Shown one piece after another: positions 31,481 to 43,864 of a DNA stretch of 64,000 nucleotides. The translations under genes were made by a program, and so were the position numbers. The notes beneath the pieces were generated by a model. It was not told the origin of the DNA and searched no databases. It saw nothing but the letters and a program-made list of their open reading frames with translations. Position 1 is the stretch's first letter; every line of letters starts with the position of its first letter. Source of the stretch: Craspedostauros australis (lineage: Eukaryota; Bacillariophyta; Bacillariophyceae; Mastogloiales; Achnanthaceae); contig JAMXDE010000006.1 in the NCBI GenBank assembly GCA_026770025.1, positions 992,001 to 1,056,000 on the forward strand, given 5' to 3'.

Positions 31481-32716
31481 TCATTTCTTGTTGTTCGATT
31501 TCCTACACTCAGGGTAATCCGCAGATCTATGACCATACACACCACAGTTGTGGCAGATCCCCTTGAAGTTACCAGTGCTTGTGAAGCCGGTGTCGTTGCT
31601 CTTCGTATTGTTGTCTTGGAAATTGTCGATGTACGCCTTTCCTCCTTGATGAGTGGCGTATGCTGTGCGGAGTACTCCTCTGATCGTGTTGATGGTGACT
31701 ACATCTGGGTTGAACGTGAGTTGGTGATGAAAGTTCATGACGTGAGTTTTGTATTCGCTGCTCATCATGCTGAGGATCTGCATGATCATTTCCTCGTTGG
31801 TGATCGTGTATCCAACATTGTGGAGACGCGAGCGTAAGAGCTCGAGTCGCGTGATGTAGACGTTGGGGTCCGTGTCTCTCTTCATCCTTTTGTTGTTGAA
31901 TTGACGCTTGAGTTTGATCTTCGTGGCTGCGTCAGATGGCCGGAACTTTTCCGCAAGAACATTCCACGCTGCGTGTGGATTCCCCTCAGGGTAATCGGCG
32001 GAGATGCACTGATTGATGTATTGGATGGCCTGCTTGCCTTTTCCCTTCTCTGCATCCATCATGAGGATCAGATTGCTGAAGCAGTGAGCTGCCAGCTTGT
32101 GGGTCTCCTTCATTTCTTCCTTGTCTTCTCCCGTGGCGGCTCCGATCTCACTCATTGTTGGGATCTTTGTCTTGCCCAACATCACATCTCTTGTCTTCTG
32201 CGTATGTGCGTACACCGTTGCCTGGGACTCCCATGCGTTATTGTCTTCTTGGTCACCGCTGAATAATGGCACCTTGATGCGTCGCTTGTTCATGTTGGCT
32301 GATGTCGCCATGTTGCTTCGTTGTTTCATTGATGTTGCGCGCACGCTCGTGATTTCCATTTGTTTCTGTGTGGTCACTTTTTCGATTTTTGCTCGTGTTA
32401 GCGCGGAGATGTTTTTCGTCACAGATTCTCCTCTCCGTGTCGTCTTATTTGTTCCACTCTGCTTGGCCATGCGAATGCTCTTCGTCACACCTGTCTCGTC
32501 TTCCTTGATGCCTGTGAAAATGCTCTTCTGCATGCAATGTTGTTGCATGAACTGTTCCTCTTCAATCTCGTTGATCGCGCTTACTTCTGTGCTAGAGAGG
32601 ACAGTGGACGCGCCCTCTTCCTTCTGTGGTTGAGGTGGAGTCTCACTTGCACCTTCTTCTTGCTTGATAGTTGGATTGGACAGAGGGATGTCTTTCAATT
32701 CCTCTTCCTTGCTCAT
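31481..32716 (-). pseudogene. copia gag (UBN2-type capsid region, damaged zinc knuckle)
   Basis: 411 codons from the ATG at 32716. The N-terminal ~150 residues are polar and charged. Residues ~150-375 match the gag polypeptide of copia elements: VPLFSGDQEDNNAWESQ, AWNVLAEKFRPSDAATKIKLKRQF, YITRLELLRSRL, NEEMIMQILSMMSSEYKTHV. A zinc knuckle follows, CHNCGVYGHRSADY, in which the fourth ligand is Tyr (TAC at 31516-31514) where Cys is expected. A second, intact knuckle lies just downstream in the continuing frame. The frame is ended by TGA at 31483-31481, and the codons after it stay open. Confidence 0.85.
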
Positions 32717-33194
32717 TCAGCCTGCTGCTCTTGAATGATGTTGTCTTCCTTGCACAATCCGATCCGTGGGCTTGCCCTGATCTAACGTTTATAATCGTGT
32801 TGGCAAGTTTTGCAAACGGATACCTTGCAATCGTGGAAGATGGTGTTGTTGTTTGGTGCTGATTCTCTCTACTATTTCATTCCGTTGCTACTCCAATTCT
32901 CTTGGTGTACTCTGTTTCTTTGACCAATGCTCTTGGCGCATCTGTTTGATGGTCCGACTATGAGTTGGTATGCGAGCTACTCTCTCGCTCTTGCTCATGT
33001 TCTCTCTCTCTCTCTCTCTTCGTATTGCATGTTCACACCATGCGATATTCCATATTCGATGCGTACTCCGCATTTCGCTATCTACAGGCTCACTACTCCA
33101 TGAGGAATTGCCAATGCATCCACACTGTATTCCTCCTTGCACACTTACAATCTTGATGTCCCTTGGCCATCAAATCTTTGCATCCTTGATCTGA

Positions 33195-33583
33195 TGTGGA
33201 GACAGATGTTGACGTGGTGACACAATGGCATCTTGTCAACATCAGCTGTCAGATTCCAAGGTCCTTGTCATTCCACATTCCATCGATGATGTGATGGGTC
33301 AGCGAGGGTATTGTCATTTGAGGTTTAGTTGGGAAGTATATTGATCCAGACTTGATATCACATGTTTTGTTGATGGATGGACGAATGATGTTCCTGATAC
33401 TCTCAGAAATTGTTGTTTACAGATTTCCTCCAGAAATTCTGTTCGTTTTTGTGTGTTCCATTTCGTGATGTGATTTTGGCAAATCACAGTTCACTCATGA
33501 CACGAATGTAGTTGTACCATCCGTAGACGATTATAAGAGAACAACGGGTGAGCGATGCACATACACGAATGTACATCTCGACA
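33195..33583 (-). repeat. right LTR (5' LTR of the copia element)
   Basis: 389 bases, plus-strand TGTGGAGACAG to CATCTCGACA. It matches the left LTR best at both ends. Its promoter would drive the gag-pol frame. It contains TTGACGTGGTGAC near 33210, an ACGT-core bZIP-like site that reads TTGATGTGG in the left LTR. Confidence 0.8.
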
Positions 33584-35551
33584 CAGGTGTCAATGATATC
33601 TCTACAGGCACATTGGTGTGACAGGGATGGATGGATGGACGTTTGTTGAATGCCATGTATGGCACAGCTGAGTATGAGAGGGTGGGGGACTGTTGTGTTG
33701 AAGTATATTTATTGTTGGGGATTGTTTGTTGGCATGGCTTAGGTTCTTGGCATGGCATGCTTCTTCTTTCACTCTTGATCCCACTGCTGCATGAGCTACA
33801 CAATTGCTCCACGGATGAAGTTGAGTTGGAAGGGCAGGAGGGAGGAGGTAGTGTCGATTGGTGGTCTTGTCAACGAGTTTCTGAATGGTTGTGTTCAGAG
33901 TAGAGCATGGATTGCCACACACAAGAAACCAACGCTCTTCCTCGTTGCCAACAGCGCGAGTACGCCACGTATCAAAGTGCTCAATTGTTGGCATTATCGT
34001 CCGTATTTTTGAGCGGTGGCTGCTGTTTGGACAGAAAGCAACATGAAGAGACAAGAATCATGCATTGATTGGCACACACAAGTTACAAAAAGAGAGAGAT
34101 CCGGACAGTCAATCAATAATTGTTGCTCAGATTGGGCAAAAACGCGAAAACCAATGTTGGTACCACGAGGAAACAAACAGTTTGACGAAACAGTGTGGGC
34201 GACAGGAAAGGAAGAAAGCGAATCGTGACGTCACATGGGCATTGGAAAGACCCTAATCCTCACGAAAGTGGCTGTCTCCATTGTGACCAGACCAGTCTCT
34301 ATTGCGGGGCTCCCCCTGGCATTGAGTCATCCTGGTGTGTCTCAGTACCCAAGTTCTGGGGCCACTCGAACCCCTCCAGTGTGACCCCTCAAGGATACGG
34401 CGAGATCAAAAAGCCACCAGAGCGTCTCTTACGCTGCAGCAGAATGTATCACAATGATCACCCTCACTCCGCTTCGCGGAAGAATGCGGGAGGCGGAGCA
34501 GCAAGCGTTTCACCAGAACCAGAGTTTAGCCGAGAAGCATCAAAGAGGCATTGCGTGCCCGTTGATGTGCGGAATGGTTCCCTTTGCGGTGCTTTCAGCG
34601 ACAATGCGAGTAGCGCGTCTTGTGCCACTCTTCGCTTGCCTGATCGTTCGCATCCGTATTCCCACATACTCGCACCACCACCTCTTTCACACAAGCCATT
34701 CCTCAACCCAAATCCGCGCCTCTGTTCAAGAGACCACATCCGCACCCGCACCCACACCCACATCGACAGAGTGGACACATCGTCTCCTCCTCCTCCTCCT
34801 CGCTTCTCTTCCCTTCCCCAAGGAGTGAGCAGAACAATCAAACAGAGCGCCCCACCACGTCGCATCCCATTCGGAGACCCAACATCACACATCCTTCTGC
34901 AGTTCGTCTCAACAACACACTAAAAAAAGACTTATTCACACACCACGATCCCATCGACACCGCGTCGACCGCCGCAACTTCCATCCCTCGTCCTTGCGCA
35001 AGATCATACTTTGCAGACCTTGTCAGACAGCAAACCAATTTCTGGTCTCGCATCCGATCCTGACCGTATTCGTATTGTGGCAGGTACACTGGCTATCATA
35101 CTTCAACGCAAACATCGCCTTGGACCTCTGCGCCGTATCGCGTCGCGCCACTGGCCCACAACAAAGCAAAGCACAAGACATCGCCCTGTCTCAACGAGAG
35201 CGCACGCACAATACAGCCTCCCGTGACATTTCCACAGCTCTTTCTCCACCACCATCCATTCGAGAAGTGGTCAGCACAGCAACAGCCAGCCAGCTAGGTA
35301 GCCACAACTTGCATTTCCATTGCTCGCTTCATCTCCGCTCAGTTCCGACATAACTGTCTGATTGACGGCTTTTTGCACAAACTGCGATCGAGGCAATAGA
35401 CCAGAACGCAACACGACGCAACACAGCACAACGCAACGCATTGAGGCACACAGCCCTCGGACGGAATCCTCTTGAGAACACTCATCACAACCACAACAAC
35501 TACAAACGAGAGATACCTCCTGCTACGAAGTGAAACGACGACGATTTCAAC
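33584..35551. other. 2-kb stretch without a supported gene
   Basis: Between the copia LTR and the globin gene, whose promoter and 5' leader must be here. A 242-codon plus-strand frame (34195-34923) ends in Pro/His-rich low complexity and shows no family motif. A CTC-CTC run lies near 34785. Confidence 0.4.
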
Positions 35552-36763
35552 ATGGTGGCCGACATGTCCTACACAACGGTGTCCTCTGTCATTGACAGTT
35601 GGGAGGACATCCGACGAATTCCGAACTACGAAGAGCAGACTGGCGTTCTGTTGTTCCAAAAGTAAGTCATCCGCTCGGATCAGTGCCGTCATGCAGTATG
35701 TTTTGTGTGTACGTGTACGTGTGTATCTCTGTTTGTGTGTATCTCTGCTTGTGGCCCTGCAACCAGATTGATTGATTGATGATGACCACCATGATGGCTT
35801 TGTTTGATCGTTGGCGTGGATGTGGGCGTGGGTGATGGACAAGAGGTCAGAGCGGCAGCGAACGAACCGGTCAGCCAACAAGATGCGTATTTGTCGGAGA
35901 CATTGGTGGCAACGGTACTCAGCCATCAAGTGACAATGCGCAGCACGAGCCCCTCCACGCAGCCATCAGTCTCTGCTGCGTCGTTCTCCCTTCCCATCGC
36001 AGATACAGCTGAACCACGCGAGTATCTCTGCCACCCAGGCATTGACGCACAACGCCGCGGAGCAAGCACATTCATGCCAGCGATCAATGCGCACCATTGA
36101 GTTGGCACACGTGGGGTATCGCCATCACTGCCAAACGATCGACTCGGCATCTGCGGTTAACCCGATGGGCTTCCTCTTGTGGACGGTTGCAGCACACCAC
36201 ACGACTACGTTTGTTGCCTGATGGGTTGAGGTGGCAGGTGGTGGACCCACATGTATGCGTGCATCGACATCACCATCACATCACCATTTGGTTTCTAACT
36301 TTCCGTGCTAATGTTGTTGCAACTCTTTCTCTTTCACTCCATCGTACATGTGCCAACACACAACACCAACAAACACCACCACCCATACTCCAGACTCTTC
36401 GAACTCGAACCAGAATCGAAGGTGATCTTTGGCTTTCAGAGAGATGCGAATGTAAACGAGGAATTATCCAAAAGTGCCCGTTTTGTGAAGCACGCCAGGT
36501 ATTTCATCCAGATGATCGACAAGGCGTTGGGGATGCTGGGGCCAGACATCGAGCTGCTGACAGAGATTCTGCTAGATCTTGGCAAGAAGCACATGGGTTA
36601 CGGCGTCAAACCAGAGTACTTCCCCTCGATGGGCCGCGCGCTGATCCACGCCGTCAAGGCCTCCCTGGGCGACAAGTTCACAGAAGAGATGAAGGATTCG
36701 TGGCTGGAGGTCTTCAGCGCCCTGTCGTACGACATGATCCGAGCCCAGAAGATGAAGGGGTGA
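35552..36763 (+). CDS. single-domain globin, neuroglobin-like (2 exons)
   Basis: Exons 35552-35661 and 36394-36763 join across a 732-bp intron (GTAAGT...CCAG, phase 2) to give 159 residues, the size of one globin fold. Helix A reads VIDSWEDIRRI and helix B VLLFQKLFELEP. The CD region carries Phe (VIFGF). The E helix is FVKHARYFIQMID, with His70 in the distal (E7) position. The F helix is LGKKHMGYGVK, with His103 as the proximal (F8) heme ligand. Both segments line up with neuroglobin (FLDHIRKVMLVID and LGRKHRAVGVK), so heme binding with two histidines is plausible, as inference. No targeting signal is seen, so it is probably cytosolic. NO or oxygen handling is the usual role suggested for algal globins, and the physiological role here is unknown. 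Confidence 0.9.
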
Positions 36764-39700
36764 TGTCCAGGGTCGTTCCTTGTTTACACTCATCATATGC
36801 AAAACGCTTTCTGTATCAATACCATAGTCTCCTCCTTTTCCTCGCCTTTGCGGAGGTTCTTTCGTGTTGCTCTATACTCGTTAGCTCACGAGAACTCTTG
36901 ACCCAGATCCAACAAGGGATCATTCACATCTGTGCTCACATTCCAGTATCGTGCAGCGGAACGCCATGTTAGAAACAAGGTCGATGTATGGTGTGGGCTC
37001 ACAGTGCTGTTCTCGTAGCAATAGAGGGATGGGTCGAGTGCGTGGATGCCACACGCAAAGGCCGTCCTGCAGAGAGAGTGAAGTGCTCATTGTTGTTCCA
37101 CGAGGAGATAGATGAAGCAGACGGGCAGTCACAAGGACAGTGCAATCCTCCCACCACGATGTTGCAGAAGATGGATCTCTCCGGTTGCAGCAAAATGCGT
37201 GTTTGCACCAACGTCGCAGATGAAGATACTTGAAGTATCTTGGAATGAGGGATTCGCAATCGATTCGCGTTGTGCACATCGCCAAGATCGGAGGCTTCTG
37301 TGACTCCATTTCTGTGAGATGAGTTTGAATCAGCAGATGTTGCAGACTCAACTTTGAATGGAGCAGAAAGAGTTGCCGGTCATCGTTGCGTTGACATGAT
37401 GGATTTGAATTGGCGATGGCTGTTGCATGCCTCATCCTTTTACTGTAAACAGTGCTCCGGTATTCCAACAGTGCTATTGACATTCTGATCGCCAGAAACA
37501 GCTGAAGGGATCACAACTGTGAGCGAAGCGCAAGAAGTGCATCTGTTCTTACAGACGACGGCAATGACGGCAACTCCAATTGAAACAGATGCAAATGTTC
37601 TATGTGGGATGCTCTCTCTCTCTCTCTCTCTCCAGGGAGCATACAGAGACGCATGCACCATGCGCGAAAGGAACCACTTGTGTGACCCCCCTTGGACTTT
37701 GGGATGTTCACTCGTTTGAATGTGAATGGAATGGCATCAAGGTGGTTTCGATCCCGTAATTGGGCGAGGTTGCTCTCTTTGTGCATTGGAGTGTGTCCTG
37801 GGTCGGTGTCTGTGACCTCTGTACTGTCACGCAAGACCAACGGGGGGAGGTCACACGAATGGTCACACGAATGGTCACAATAAAGATGGAACGATGCAAG
37901 GGAGCTTTGTTGGTGTCCGCAGATCAGACCACTTCGGGAATGTTAGTTGCTCAGAGAAGGCGTGGCAATACCAAAGTTCTGGAACATGTGAGGATTGGTT
38001 CGTGATCACAGAACAGTGAAGCGCAGATTCGACTCCGTCTTTGTGCAACAACACGAATGCGAAAGGAGTAACGATCGTGGCAAGCCCACCAACACCGGCG
38101 TTGGACGAAAATAGAAAATAAGAGGCTGTTGGTCTTGCCCACATGGAAGATCACGACCACGGCCACATGGCTCAGAGAGTGCATGTTCTACTTTTCGTGT
38201 GCCTGTGCTGCCGCGGCTGTCCTTGGATACTGTAGTTGGTTGCACATCGTATCGTATCGTATCACATGACATCGCGCAAGAGGCATATCAGAGTCCACAG
38301 ATAGAGCAGATTTTGGTGGCGTAGTTGTTGGATGGTTCAAGGGCTCTTTCATTTACATCAAGGATGGGCACATCACGTTGAGCCATCATCCGACGATAAT
38401 ACCATGCCGAGAATGGTATTACATCACCATTCCAACATCACAGCTGAACACTGTTGTGTTCCGATGACGCTCCCACAAAGGTCAACAAAAACGAAAACTA
38501 GCAAGGCAGACAGAGAACCTTCAACACCTGTGCCTTGGAACCGCAAGATCTCCATGGCCGTTTTTGGCGCGGAATTGTCGTCATCATCCTTGCATCCATT
38601 CCTTCATTCGTCCATTCATCATCTATCGGCTCTTGTATTTGCTCTGCAGCAGAACCATGGAGGGCAAAAGAGTGCTTCTCTATCGCGTATGCACATGGGT
38701 ATAGTCGTAGTGATAGAACAGAGCAATGCAGAGGACTATTACTATGTAATATTCAAGGAATGATGGCATTGCGCAATGACCATTGCATCTCTTCCTTGTG
38801 TTCCTCTCTTCTTTGTGCTCCTCCTGTGAAGCAAGACGCACTTTGATTTGTGGCCATCTGGTGCACATGTGGCATCCTCAACGGTCATTTTTGCAAATTC
38901 GGCTGATTCGTACTGTCCTTGTGATGGACATGGACAACCATCATCCTTGCTTCATTCATCGATTCTTGATTCGGCACATGGCCGAGGTCGTCTTTTTTGG
39001 TGTTGGGGTTGTTCTTGCAATCGTCGCTGCTGCGGACGTGGATCGTCCATCTTGGAGACAAGGGAGGAAAGCGAATTTCTGAGACCGGGGTTGTTCTTGT
39101 GGACGTGTGTCTCTCCATCTTGCAAATTGCTCCCACCAAGGAGGAGATTAGATTGAAATTTTGTGAAGCCTGATGCCTGCCAATGCCGTCCATCGGATGA
39201 TGATCATCGAAAGTTCATCATGGCGCACTGCGCATGACGCAGACTTCGCTGGACTCTGGCGAAAAGTTACGACAGATGTGACGAAGGTTCGGCATCTGGT
39301 CAGCGATGTCGCCAAAAAGCAATTCCTCATTGACGTCGCCAACGGATTCGGTGGTGTATGTGCAACTCCAATGCTACACCCATTCGAGCTATCCTTGGAG
39401 ATGGTTCCGCCCAGTCACAGAGGTGCTTCGTTTGTCGAACATTTGCTAACATCCTTGCGACTTTTCCGACGCCCACAGGCGCTGTGCTGAAATGCGATCA
39501 GGACGTGCTTGTGCGTGTCAACGCCAAAATGCCTCCGAAGTCGGCATCGACATCGACATCGCCCACGCATCATGTCGCGTGGCTCTGCGCTTTGGTGGCA
39601 CCCAACACAAGGGCGAAAGGGCGATCAACAACCACGAATGAATTGTCGTCGACAACACATTTCGAACTGGGCGAGGGTGCTTTTGTCGCGATTGTGCACC

Positions 39701-41055
39701 ACATGTGATGTTGCAACGGATAGCGCTGTCACAGGCTGAGACATCACGTAGTGAAGTGTACGGGTACGATGACCACGATGGAATGTCGTAAAAGGAGGAA
39801 CCACATGGTTGTTTTACAATGGAAGACAGTCCGGCTTCTTATAGAACCCATGTCGCATGGCGCGTCGCATGCAATGCCAAGGAGGGAATCTCGAGCCGTT
39901 CCTGCCAACAAACATCGACGTTCTGTGTTGCTGTGATGGTGTTACGTTGGTGGGTTCTGTGTCATCGTCGTCGTCGTTGTCATCGTCGTTGTACCTGTGT
40001 CGAAGTTCTGTTCACATCGTCGTTGGAAGTGAGAAAGCCGGGTTGACACAAACTCATTCATCCCTTCCACTTTCCCACCTTCTGCTCTTCCTCTTTCTCT
40101 CTCTGTGTCTGTGTCTGTGGCTGTTCCTTTGGCCGTTTCTCTCCATCCACCACACCCTTCGTGCTTCGTGCTTGGGCGGGGCTCATCTGCGCTCTCCACA
40201 ACTCCACAACGAAGCGCGTGACAAGCAAGTAAGCAAGCAGAACACACCCCAATCCCTGTTCCACCACAAGCAAAGCCGCCAAGGGAAGAACGCGACGAGA
40301 TTTTGTGACCTTTGGCGCGACCGCGTGGGATCGAGAACACGCGCAAGACTACCAGCGTCACCATCACACAAGCTCCGAAAACGCTCAGCAGAGCAAGAGC
40401 AAGATCAGAACCGGGAGAGAGGCAACAAACAACCTCACAAATCAAAGCAAACCGAATTGATTCAAACACACCAACAACCTCCATCGATGCGTTCACACCA
40501 CAATCCATTCATCATCAGGTGTTGAGCTTCTTCGAGGTTGTTGCTCTTCCCACAGTTCATTTTATTCAATTCCGTTTTGTCAAACTTCCATCGTTCGCCC
40601 GCTCTCCTTTGCCCGCAACAGATACCGCCACCGCTGCTCTCGACCGCGCCTGTCCAGCTCATCAACGCCCGTAGTTCGTGCTCCAGACAACAAACAGCAC
40701 CAAGGCACACACAAGCACACACAACTACGCTCAAGGGAATCTGCACACCCACAGTCAAACGCAAACACAATCCAACCCAAAGCAAGGCAAAGTTTCAACG
40801 AAACCGGTCTACTTCACATACTCCAGGTCGTGCTCTATCTCTTCATACATTATCATTCCCACCTTCTTCACTTCACCTCACTCCACTTCACCAATAGCAC
40901 AACCAATCGCAGCACAGCCAATCGCAACACAGCCAATCACAGTCACGCGAAGTGAGAAGAGAGTGCGAACCGTCTCCATCCCGTCACCGCGCGCAACCAC
41001 AGAAAGCGCAACCAATACAATCAGAACACAATCAACACAACAGCAACCACACAAC
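36764..41055. other. 4.3-kb stretch without a supported gene
   Basis: Longest gap in the window. It contains a CT run at 37612-37633 and two copies of TGGTCACACGAA near 37860. A weak two-exon possibility starts at ATG 39173. The right part (40100-41055) is A/C-rich and resembles a long 5' leader of the next gene. Nothing else is recognised. Confidence 0.4.
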
Positions 41056-43080
41056 ATGTTGGACACCCGATTCCGAAGTGGCCCTAACGCCCCCGGACTT
41101 GCGCACGGCGGCATCTCCACCACCAGCCACAACATGCACGTTCGCAGCCCCTTCGGAGGCAATGGCAGGAGAAGGCGGCCGATGATTCCCAGACCATGGC
41201 TGCGGGATCGCACTCAAGCCTCCAACAACAGCCACGGCTCCGGTCCCACCATCAGCACCAACGACAACAATCACAGCACGAGCTTCCTCTGGGACAAGCC
41301 CAAGCGGGCAGTTTCATGGAAGAAGCTGGCTTCGTGCTTCTTCTGCTTCGGAGATGTCAAGAAATCGACCCCCACCGACAGCACCATCGGACGGGCCAGA
41401 ACCGAGATCAGGGCAGCCCTGGCCATCAGTTCCTTCGACAGCTGCTGCAGCCGCAGCAACTCATCCTCCACTGTAAGTTCTGACGAGCGTTGCAACGCAC
41501 TGCGATGCAAGTTGAGATGAGATGCATCCTCTGCGTCTGCCAAAAGTCGAGCCACGATCGTGAAAGAGAAGGCAGTGTCAAGAGCCTGCCTGTTTCCGTT
41601 TGAGGCACGGACTGACACAGGAAAGCGCTTCTTTGTCACATGTTGTGAGAAGCACCAGCTGTCCCGCGCCAACGCAAATGCAAACACATCACTGACTCTT
41701 CTCGTTTGCTTCTCTCACTGCCTGCTTCCCTCCGAATCGACGAACGCAACACAGGACGACGATCTCGATTCGCTGTCCACCGCGAGCGATGACTCGTACT
41801 CCAGCTACGGATGCAGCGACATCTCTGTGGATGATACGCAAGACGAAGCAGAGCCGCAGATGCTCCTGCGCAACCACCACCGATTCTCCCACGTCAACAT
41901 CATTGGAGAACGACGATCGTCGAAGGACGGCCCCAGGAGGATGTCCTTCGATGCCCAGATCGCTTCGCCCACACAGTCCCCAGCCGCAGCGATGACGCCC
42001 AAGAAGAGACGCAGCGACGCGGATTCCTCCACAACCGCGCGGCACCGCCGATCTTTCCAGCTGCACCTTTCCACGAGGAGCGCAGAAAAGATGGTGGACA
42101 TCACTCCGCCGCCACCGCTGCTTGTCCTGTGCGACAACAACGACGCCTTCAATCGCGACTTGGATGGCAGCTCCAATATTGATGAAATCAGCCACATCGC
42201 ATCGCCCTCGAAGCGTCCCAGGACGTCCCACATGCGACAGAGATCCCGCCACATCGGTTGCATGGATCAGATCGAGGACAGGGAGAACCGGCGCGACAGC
42301 CACAACGACATGAACGTCATCAACCAGTACGAGAATCCGGCCATGGACAGTCCAAACAGAAGGACCCAGCAACAACCAAGAGCTGACGTGCCACCTTCGT
42401 GCGCCATCTTCAACCACAATGACAATCACAACAGACAACAGCGACCCGCCAACTCTCAGGAAGAGCTGCCACCGAAGCACCCGCCGATCACGGCGATCGC
42501 TTTTGATACCTCCAGAAGAGAGACGAGACCGGATGCAGGTGCCGAATTTGTGCCCGACTACATGAGGAAGAACTCATTCGTCGACGAGATTGATTCGCAC
42601 CGCATCATCGTTTCTGGATGGGTGGCATGCTCTCCGCAAGATGGCTCGCTGTTGGACAAGCTCAAGGCAAGGCGCAAGATCAGCTCGCAGGACATCCACT
42701 ACATCCGCGTCGTCGACCATGCCTCCAACGGACTCCTGTTCCAAGTCTACGACTCGCAGCTCATGCTCTGCACCGAATTCGAACCAGCACCGGGCTGGCG
42801 ATGCGAGAAGCACTGTGTGTCCAGCCAGATGGGCCAGTGTATCGTCCTGCGGGATGGCGCAGATCAGATCGTCTGCACCATCCTGCCAGTGTCGTTGGGA
42901 AATTCATTCTTCACCGCTGAAGGATGTCTCATCCCACCGAAGGATTTCAACCGCATCCGAAGCCTCCTCTTCGCCCACGGTGGCGCCGACGAGAAATCGT
43001 ACGCACCCAACGAGCAGCATGACGCGGTCTTCTTCATCATGTTCGCCTTGGACTGCGTCCTGCGCAATCTATGCAGATAA
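41056..43080 (+). CDS. uncharacterised protein with C-terminal globular (possibly PH-like) domain (2 exons)
   Basis: Exons 41056-41472 and 41755-43080 join in phase 0 across a 282-bp intron (GTAAGT...ACAG), giving 580 residues. The N-terminal ~400 residues are Ser, Asn, Asp and Arg-rich and mostly disordered, with a short Cys/Trp cluster (WKKLASCFFCFGDVKK) and an acidic stretch after the splice (DDDLDSLSTASDDSYSSYG). Residues ~405-580 look folded: HRIIVSGWVACSPQDGS, ISSQDIHYIRVVDH, LLFQVYDSQLML, GWRCEKHCVSSQMGQCIVL, DRHDAVFF-like FFIMFALDCVLRNL. Alternating strands and a final helix recall a PH-like barrel, but this is only a structural guess. No signal peptide is seen. Both halves have similar codon use, which supports the splice. 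Confidence 0.7.
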
Positions 43081-43864
43081 GCCAGCCAGCCATAATGGCG
43101 TGGGACTTGCGCAACCAATATACGTAATTTAGCGAGAGGAAAGGCGACGCTAGCCTTTCCCAACCCGCACATGGCATTACGATCCAATTCGAATGCATCA
43201 CAACAAGTACTCAACAGAGAGACAACTTACATGACGACGATTCACACACACACGCACAGCCGTGATCCAAAAGAGAAGAATCACACTCCAATACAGATAC
43301 CGTTAACAATAGAGCAACATCCATTTCATATACTACAGACATTCACACGAACAAGAGTACGATAGAGGGTAGAGGACAGAGCAGCGGAGATGGTTCGTTG
43401 CTCTCGCACAATGGAGGAGTAAGCACATCGTTACTTTGGACTATGAATACGGACATGAATGTGGATGAGAGCACTGCCACGAACACGACATACCACCTCC
43501 CCATATGCCATAAGCTAGCCACATTCGCCAGTTCACTCGATGTCACTGTTTCTTCGTTACTGTTATTTGGATAGCGGAGTAATCGCTGTTAGGTGGTTAC
43601 TTGCCTGTTGTGCTGTGGCGTGGTTGCTTTCTTGATTTTCTGCTACTCTACCTCTTGCACAGGCATGTCGCCGCGTTTTTTTTTTGCAGGTTGGAGCATG
43701 GGCACAATCGTTCAAAGCATGAACGAATGCCCTGTCTTGATCTCGCTTCTTCTCGTCGTTTGTCAACGCATGCATGCATGTATGCGTGTGTTCTGAAGAA
43801 CGGCTGATGGCTCTCACACACGCATGCACACACACACATTCATACCAAATCATACCATACCGAT
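43081..43864. other. intergenic between convergent genes
   Basis: 3' flanks of the preceding gene and of adenylosuccinate synthetase. Short CA-rich stretches near 43240 and 43820. No gene is recognised. Confidence 0.5.

Larger units (their letters stand above)
26155..33583 (-). mobile_element. degenerate Ty1/copia LTR retrotransposon
   Basis: Order on the minus strand: LTR 33583-33195, leader 33194-32717, gag and pol 32716-26549, purine-rich tract 26537-26529 (CAGGAAAGG type), LTR 26528-26155. Integrase precedes reverse transcriptase, which makes it copia. The total is about 7.4 kb. Both LTRs start TGTCGAG and end in ACA on the element strand but are clearly diverged, so the insertion is old. 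Five-base flanks (26150-26154 and 33584-33588) do not match, so no target duplication is evident. The reading frame is one continuous frame of 2055 codons interrupted by three TGA codons. Confidence 0.93.

Noticed and set aside
33175-33194. Primer-binding site of the copia element
   Set aside because: Element-strand TCAGATCAAGG next to the 5' LTR only weakly resembles the initiator-Met half-tRNA complement; too uncertain to annotate.
26150-33588. Target-site duplication for the copia element
   Set aside because: The bases flanking the two LTRs (CCGGA and CAGGT) do not match, so none is claimed.
34195-34923. 242-codon plus-strand frame upstream of the globin
   Set aside because: Second half is Pro/His/Arg low complexity from simple repeats; no domain or signal peptide; probably 5' flank.
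39173-39708. Possible two-exon plus-strand gene (ATG 39173, donor GTATGT at 39356, acceptor CAG before 39500)
   Set aside because: The first ~60 residues look plausible (LWRKVTTDVTKVRHLVSDVAKK in part), but the nearest strong acceptor leads at once to a stop, and the alternative gives a low-complexity tail. No family match.
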